Source: Collodictyon triciliatum
Taxonomy: Eukaryota > CRuMs
DNA: 24,428 nucleotides
Direction: 5' to 3'
NCBI GenBank assembly: GCA_043381765.1
Contig: JBHJMP010000545.1
Location: 1-24,428 of the forward strand
In this document: in pieces, positions 19,485 to 24,428 of the stretch
Numbering within the stretch: the first letter of the stretch is position 1
Layout of the letters: every line of letters begins with the position of its first letter
The notes under the pieces: model-generated
Told to the model about the DNA's origin: nothing
The model's input: only the letters and a program-made list of their open reading frames with translations
The model's database searches: none
Made by a program: the position numbers and the translations under genes

Positions 19485-21782
19485 TCAATGGTTGAATATT
19501 ACCCTGTTGCTTGAAAGATCAAGTTTGGGTTTTGCAGGAAGAGCAAAATCTCCATTGGAATCTATGCAATCTGCATACCAGTGTGTGATTTTTATCAAAT
19601 TCAATCCCAGCAGAATCAACAAATGATTGAGCGCAGCCAGGAAGTTTGTTGTGTTCCAAATTCAAATTCTTTAAATTCCTCAACTTTTGCAAGCAAGTCG
19701 AATCCGCAATCTAGATAACGCAAAGGGACATTAACCAAAGTCTATCGAACAATAAATAAAGTTAAGCATCGCATAGCATATACGATTAAAGTTGAATATA
19801 AAATACGACACAACATACTCGGTTGTTTGAAAAATCGAGGTACTGGACCGAGTTCATGCCTTGTAAGAATTTTGGGACGACTTCAACCTGTTTGAATTTC
19901 AATCATCAGTTGGGCGGTATTCTCTCCACATATTCCATATAGAATATAACAAATATTTACACCTGAATATCTCGGACATAAAAGGCTTTCAAGTTAATCA
20001 GAGAGCTTGCGGCTTCTGGAATGAGTTTAATTTACATACATTTATATTTATTTAAAAGATCGATTTTATGTGAAAAATGAGATGTAAAGCGAAGAAATCT
20101 GGTTGTGAGAAATATCTAGATGGTCTATATTTTTTCAGAATTGTTATTGCCATAGGAAATTTATATAACTAGGGTGCGATTCAATAAGGGTTAAAATAGA
20201 ATTAGCCAAAAAGTACATTTTGTAAACAAACCAACTTGATTATGGCTCAGGTTTAGGTGGAATATATTTGTTAAGAGAGTCAGGCATGTGGGATTGACGA
20301 AAGGAGCATATTTGTAAAATCCAGGTAGATATAGTTCTGAATTTTCTTTTTGCTTGGGACACACTTTGGATTCATCAATTCAGCTTCCTTCATTGATGTT
20401 ATTAGTAAAAAAAAAAAAAAAAATACTAAAGTTAGCGGGGTTTGCTACATTTTAAAGACATCTAGTAAACATTTTAGGATTTTTATTTGGAATGTATGCA
20501 CACAAACCTAATTAAACTATCTCAGTTCTTTCCACCAATATGGGCACCAACATTCTATACCCATCAATATATGAGGTGCTCTTTTCGGAGAGAAAGTTGG
20601 CAATCACACCCGTGGGTCTTCTATTCTCAATGCTTTGAGATTCTGAAGAATGGTTATCCAAGGAAGTATTTCCTCTATCTGATTTTCATTCAAAACATAA
20701 ATGTGATATTTGAGTGTTCAAAAAAATAAAGCATTTATACTTTATTAATCTTACTCCATTGATGTATGTATGTATTTCTTTTATGGATGCAAGGCGTGTT
20801 ATCCTAAGGTGCAACATTTTCAAGTTCATTCCTGAAAAGTTTAGTATCGTTGTGTGGTAGTCATATGAAGATGGCATTCAGCAAGGGTCAATAATGTCCA
20901 TTTAATGCATAAAAGCGCAGAAATGAACCTTTCATGCATAATATGCATACCCGCGAAATAAAAATGGTTCTTACTGGTTGGTGCCGATGGTTATTGAAAC
21001 AAAAAAAATTACTGGTTCATACAAAGTTACTTTTCTCAGGTTATCGGCTATGGATAAATTGTCACCCGGATGCCTCTTTGGATTCTCCCAACAAGGGAGA
21101 GATGTTATATCCTGTAGTACCTTCTTGATGCAGATTACAAGGACTCGTTCGATTTGCAAAATGTTCATATACGACAGAGACAATTTTCCTTACGGTAACT
21201 ATGTAATCTATATATAAGATAAAAATTATATCCACCACGAATTCAGATAGTAAATGAATGAGTTTAAGCAATTATTTTGATAATTATGTTCATGCATGGC
21301 CTAGTGTAAATATCTGTTACTGAAATATTGAACATGGAGAGCCTGCTAATTTTGCTGAGAGCTGATATCTCTTCAGGCAAGGAGGAAAGGTTGTTCTCTC
21401 TGATAATTAAGGTTGTCATATTGGTCGTCTTCAGGCTAACATTGGGAAAATATGCTAATTTGTTGAATCCCAGATTCAAGTGAACAAGATTGGATAGCAT
21501 TGATATCTCATCGGGCATAGCTGCCAGTAGGTTGTTTGAAAAGTCCAGCTAGGCGACTCTGGTAAGATAGGATACATCTGATGGCAGGGATATGAAGCAA
21601 TTGCTTCCAATCCAAGGGACAGAGAGGTCACATAGCGCAAAAATACTCGAGGGGAAGTTTGGAAATTTTCTATTTTTGAGATTCAGATATGCGCAACTCT
21701 CCAATGTGTGGTGTGACGGCTGCCAAGCGGGCCTCAAATGCCTTAGTTCGTCCTGCACTCGACCGGTTCTTCTGTCGTCCAT
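19485..21782 (-). pseudogene. Decayed multi-exon leucine-rich repeat gene
   Basis: Minus-strand exon-like blocks spell out consecutive 22-24-residue LRRs, usually about one per exon. 21782-21321: CAYLNLKNRKFPNFPSSIFA, then LDFSNNLLAAMPDEISMLSN, LVHLNLGFNKLAYFP and LIIRENNLSSLPEEISAL. About 21100-20990: DITSLPCWENPKRHPGDNLS. About 20840-20770: MNLKMLHLRITRLASIKE. About 20700-20615: LNENQIEEILPWITILQNLK. About 20370-20235: LTNIFHLNLSHNQ. About 20030-19962: IKLIPEAASSLINLKAFYV. 19895-19820: VEVVPKFLQGMNSVQYLDFS. 19714-19485: LRNLKNLNLEHNKLPGCAQS. Three lesions are visible: TAG at 21549-21551 exactly where one residue of an LRR is expected, a one-base frameshift near 20283 (LDFTNMLLSSIPHA breaks into LTNIFHLNL), and another near 19585. 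Many introns keep good GT-AG ends (GTATGT, GTAACA), so decay seems recent. LRRs here are of the plain LxxLPxxI type, unlike the RI-type in the LRR-TPR gene. Sequencing error is the alternative. Confidence 0.7.
20408..20424. repeat. Poly-A tract
   Basis: An A run of about sixteen bases lies in a non-coding part of the LRR pseudogene. Similar homopolymers occur at 403-418 (A), 7498-7512 (T) and 8405-8421 (T). Confidence 0.8.
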
Positions 21783-22533
21783 AAGGCAGCCCCCTCTCAC
21801 TTGTTTGCTTTGGTATGGAAGATAACCTGCCTTCGTAATGTGGATTGCATCAGAGATTTTATTCCAATTATTTTATAAATTATAAAAAGTATGAAAGATT
21901 GAAAGCAGTGCGGCCGTCGTTTGTACTCAATAAACGTGGCAAGAAAAGAAAAAGAAAAAAACAGCCCCAAGTGCCTTGTTTGCCGAAGGTGACGGGCTAA
22001 AGCCAAGCGAAACGAAAGCACCACGTGCTGAGAGTCCCGGAATGATGCCATCATTGAGAAACAGAGGCTAGTGCGAGGAGACAGAAGCCTGATGCGCCCA
22101 CCAGGTGCTAAGCCTATTCATTTGTATGTATTAATGTTTTATCCGCGCCACCCCAGACCGCGACTGACAAGAGAAAAGCGGCAGCCTTTCCTTTAGATGC
22201 AGAGCATAGGTGATTCCAGACCTTTACTTACGAATGCTACTATTTATGGAATATATTCAAAAGTGACGCACTTTATGTTCGTCATTTGACGTCAGAATCT
22301 AGAGAAGGCATCCAGCGAGGGGTACATAAGCCGTGCGGGCGACTTGCGTTTTTCACACATTCCACTAACCGGTTGGAAAGAATACGGACGCAATGCATCA
22401 CAAGCCCAAAGACCACCGTAAGAGGCTGTTTGATTCTAGCCTTGCTTTAGATTAAGTAGGTTGTGCAATCATAAAACAGGTTCTCCATCATCCGAAGCAT
22501 TTGCGCCCGTCTGTAGGAAAAGGCCGCCGCATC
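21783..22533. other. Intergenic region upstream of the acyltransferase
   Basis: It separates the LRR pseudogene (minus) from the acyltransferase (plus). A minus-strand frame continues open from the pseudogene upward to about 21863 without an ATG, ending in a TAA, so a lost 5' exon is possible. Otherwise I see no gene. Confidence 0.4.
22287..22294. promoter_or_regulatory. Palindromic TGACGTCA (CRE/bZIP-like) site
   Basis: A perfect eight-base TGACGTCA lies 240 bases upstream of the acyltransferase ATG. In fungi and animals this binds CREB/ATF-type bZIP factors. Whether it functions in this organism is unknown, and an 8-mer can occur by chance. Confidence 0.25.
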
Positions 22534-23763
22534 ATGTCACAACAACGGGCGGGTGAGAAAGGCTCTTCAAACAAGGCTACCACAAAGACACAGGTTGATT
22601 TGTCTCCACTTGACGGACTACGAGGGATCTGCTCCGTGCTCATCGTGATTGGGCACTTCTCCACAATGTGGACCCCACCGATACATTCTGGAAAGCAGTT
22701 TCCTGCATTCACTCCTGATTTCCTCTCTGGTGTTTCCCTTTTTTTCGTGATATCTGGATATACACTCGTTCATGTCTACGACCGCCATGCCCCAGGAAAA
22801 CACAGCCCAGTGCCGCTTGAAACACCAGCAGAAAGAGGTTCATTCTTTCGAAAGCGCGTAGCTCGCCTTGCACCGCTGTATTATTTTGGTCTGTTAGTCG
22901 GACTCGGTCCTCTCCTCGTGTACAAGTCGATGGGCGCTATCGTATTCAATCTCTTTTTCAGTGTAATTGCCCTGCAATCAATAGTTCTGACAGCGAACGA
23001 GACGAACGGGCCTCTCTGGACTGTTAGTGCATTCGTCATGTGCTATTGGATTTTCCCTCGTTCTGTCCGTTGGTTCCGAAGCGAAGGATACACTACCCTG
23101 CGCAACTACGCTATTCTATGCAATCTCTGCTTGGTAGGAATATTTCTTCTTTTCTACCACTTTATTCCTTTGAAGCTTTTGGTAGCGCACCTCTTCGGTC
23201 CGTTTCGTATCTTTGTATTCCTCATCGGTGTCCTTGCGGGGTATATGTCCAAGCATCTCCAGGTTACACACTACAAAATGTTTAACTGTACAGTGATTTC
23301 TGAGGCAATTACTTTGCTCCATGTTGCCATTATGGCCTATTCGCTCAGCATGGGCCTCACCAACCAAGGATTCCGTCAGTGGATGCGCTTTGGATTAATT
23401 GTGGAGTTTTTCATCCCAGTAGTCCAGGCCTACTGGATTATTGCGCTCACTGCCCCAGTCTGCGGTGGAATCACACGTCCGTTCCTATCCTCTCGTATAC
23501 TAAAGTACTTTGGTGATATTTCTTACTCCGTGTACTGTCTGCACTATCCCATCTTCAACTGGATTGCATGGGTTGTGGAGGGCAAAGGACTCACTCAAGA
23601 GGCGGTCCCACCGTACCAAAGACAGGAGACAGCCCGGCCAGGATTCTACTATTTTGAACCTGAAGCTCTTGCACCCGTGCTTTTGGTGATTCTGGTCATC
23701 TCGGCCATCGCACATATAATCTTGGAAGCACCAGCTCGCGCCGCGATATCAAAAAAGGATTAG
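22534..23763 (+). CDS. Membrane acyltransferase, acyltransferase 3 family
   Basis: An intronless gene of 409 residues starts at ATG 22534; the frame is open upstream from 22501 but lacks an earlier ATG. Acyltransferase 3 enzymes are multi-pass membrane proteins that transfer acetyl or other acyl groups to sugars, lipids or small molecules. Visible family features are SPLDGLRGICSVLIVIGHF at the first membrane segment (His41 is the likely catalytic residue), VSLFFVISGY (67-76), the basic FRKRVARLAPLYY (105-117), PLWTVS, KYFGDISYSVYCLHYP ending near residue 339, and the terminal LEAPAR (about 397-402), like the family's 'E.P.R'. About ten hydrophobic segments are present. It lacks introns and is GC-richer than its surroundings, unlike its multi-exon neighbours; bacterial origin by transfer is possible but not shown. 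The acyl acceptor is unknown. Confidence 0.9.
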   Translation: MSQQRAGEKGSSNKATTKTQVDLSPLDGLRGICSVLIVIGHFSTMWTPPIHSGKQFPAFTPDFLSGVSLFFVISGYTLVHVYDRHAPGKHSPVPLETPAERGSFFRKRVARLAPLYYFGLLVGLGPLLVYKSMGAIVFNLFFSVIALQSIVLTANETNGPLWTVSAFVMCYWIFPRSVRWFRSEGYTTLRNYAILCNLCLVGIFLLFYHFIPLKLLVAHLFGPFRIFVFLIGVLAGYMSKHLQVTHYKMFNCTVISEAITLLHVAIMAYSLSMGLTNQGFRQWMRFGLIVEFFIPVVQAYWIIALTAPVCGGITRPFLSSRILKYFGDISYSVYCLHYPIFNWIAWVVEGKGLTQEAVPPYQRQETARPGFYYFEPEALAPVLLVILVISAIAHIILEAPARAAISKKD

Positions 23764-23904
23764 ACTCGATACGGCGACACCTTCTGGGGTTGGGCGGTGA
23801 TGTGACGATATCATGACACAACAGCGGTTGAAAAAAATCATTCTTTCTACGTTCATTCACCCTCTCTATCCTTCTTTTATCTTTCTAGTCAGCATAGATT
23901 CCGG

Positions 23905-23910
23905 AATAAA
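23905..23910 (+). terminator. AATAAA polyadenylation-signal-like hexamer
   Basis: AATAAA occurs about 140 bases after the acyltransferase stop codon, a usual distance for a eukaryotic poly(A) signal. The hexamer is common in AT-rich DNA, so the support is modest. Confidence 0.3.
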
Positions 23911-23965
23911 TAGATAACGAACATTCTCAGAGGGTTAACCTGGCCTTCGCTGAGCTCTTTGGTTC

Positions 23966-24023
<58 letters not shown>
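23966..24023. repeat. (TTA)n trinucleotide microsatellite
   Basis: About nineteen perfect TTA/ATT units form the longest uninterrupted trinucleotide array in the window. The poly-Leu or poly-Asn frames over it are not genes. Confidence 0.97.
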
Positions 24024-24428
24024 GGTGTTTTTTACGCTCAGATTAATGGCGAACAAGCGACCTCGTCCCAGGCTGGTTTTACTTTTGTCTATTCTATGCC
24101 TTTTTCTTTCCCCTGTTTTTTGGTGCAAACAAAAAAATTATACATATAAAATCAAAGGAAGAATCAGAGTAACTCCTAACGACTGATTTCGAACAAGAGA
24201 GGAAGCAGGAAGGAAAACAAAGTGGCCTCTGCCGAGCATGTGTCGCACAAGATTCCCTACTTTCCCTGCCTTTTTGGCTCACTCTCGAACAGATATCCTT
24301 CTTGTGAACCAACCGATCCTTGCATATGTTGACAACCTGTGCAAACGAGCTGACTAAACTTTTCTTTTTCTTATTACTTATCTGGTTCTCTCCTTTTGCT
24401 TTGGCTGAATCGAACGATATTAAACCTT

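Larger units (their letters stand above)
23764..24428. other. Downstream region of the acyltransferase, no gene seen
   Basis: It contains the likely 3' UTR and a trinucleotide repeat. No frame shows protein features up to the window edge. Confidence 0.45.

Noticed and set aside
21549-21551. TAG as a reassigned sense codon
   Set aside because: TAG ends the NHL-repeat and acyltransferase genes, and TAA and TGA also end genes here, so the standard code holds; frameshifts in the same locus favour a pseudogene.
1-24428. tRNA, rRNA, transposon ends, integrase or viral genes
   Set aside because: I looked for cloverleaf arms, terminal inverted repeats and polymerase or integrase motifs and found none convincing.

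Overview
The window is nuclear DNA from a single-celled eukaryote. The genes carry spliceosomal GT-AG introns, there is a mitochondrial porin and a flagellar-type gene, intergenic and intronic DNA is AT-rich, and dense microsatellites lie between or inside genes. All three standard stop codons end genes here (TAG for the NHL-repeat and acyltransferase genes, TGA for the AXDND1-like, Erf4-like and flavin-reductase genes, TAA for the porin), so the standard code is used. A flagellate or amoeboid protist fits. A foraminiferan-like rhizarian with microsatellite-riddled DNA is one guess, but the sequence alone does not place it. Three runs of N (2220-2319, 5101-5553, 11326-11425) interrupt the window; two of them sit inside microsatellites.

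Layout, left to right. 591-2049 (-) is a coiled-coil plus NHL beta-propeller gene, with possible extra 5' exons up to about 3166. 3287-3970 (-) is a single-exon protein resembling the GOLGA7/Erf4 palmitoyltransferase-partner family. About 5559-12399 (+) is a roughly 27-exon gene that I identify as AXDND1-like (axonemal dynein light chain domain-containing); its 5' end may lie in the gap. 13030-14304 (-) is a complete three-exon VDAC porin of 282 residues. 14975-17270 (-) is an eight-exon gene for a 426-residue protein that joins RI-type leucine-rich repeats to TPR-like repeats. 18023-18664 (+) is a flavin-reductase-like protein with a Gln/Ser low-complexity insert. 19485-21782 (-) is a decayed multi-exon LRR gene with an in-frame stop and two apparent frameshifts. 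22534-23763 (+) is an intronless membrane acyltransferase (acyltransferase 3 family).

The genes do not form a pathway; they look like independent neighbours. LRR-TPR/flavin reductase is a divergent pair; AXDND1/VDAC and flavin reductase/LRR pseudogene are convergent pairs. Exon-intron structures were assembled by hand from splice signals and reading phase, so boundaries are predictions.

The most interesting points are the LRR-TPR fusion, the freshly decayed LRR gene, the AXDND1 homologue with a reading-phase conflict and weak 5' splice sites, and a set of different T-rich or A-rich short repeats (T6C, T6G, T6A2, T7-8ATTCTC, A5GAAC), several within introns.
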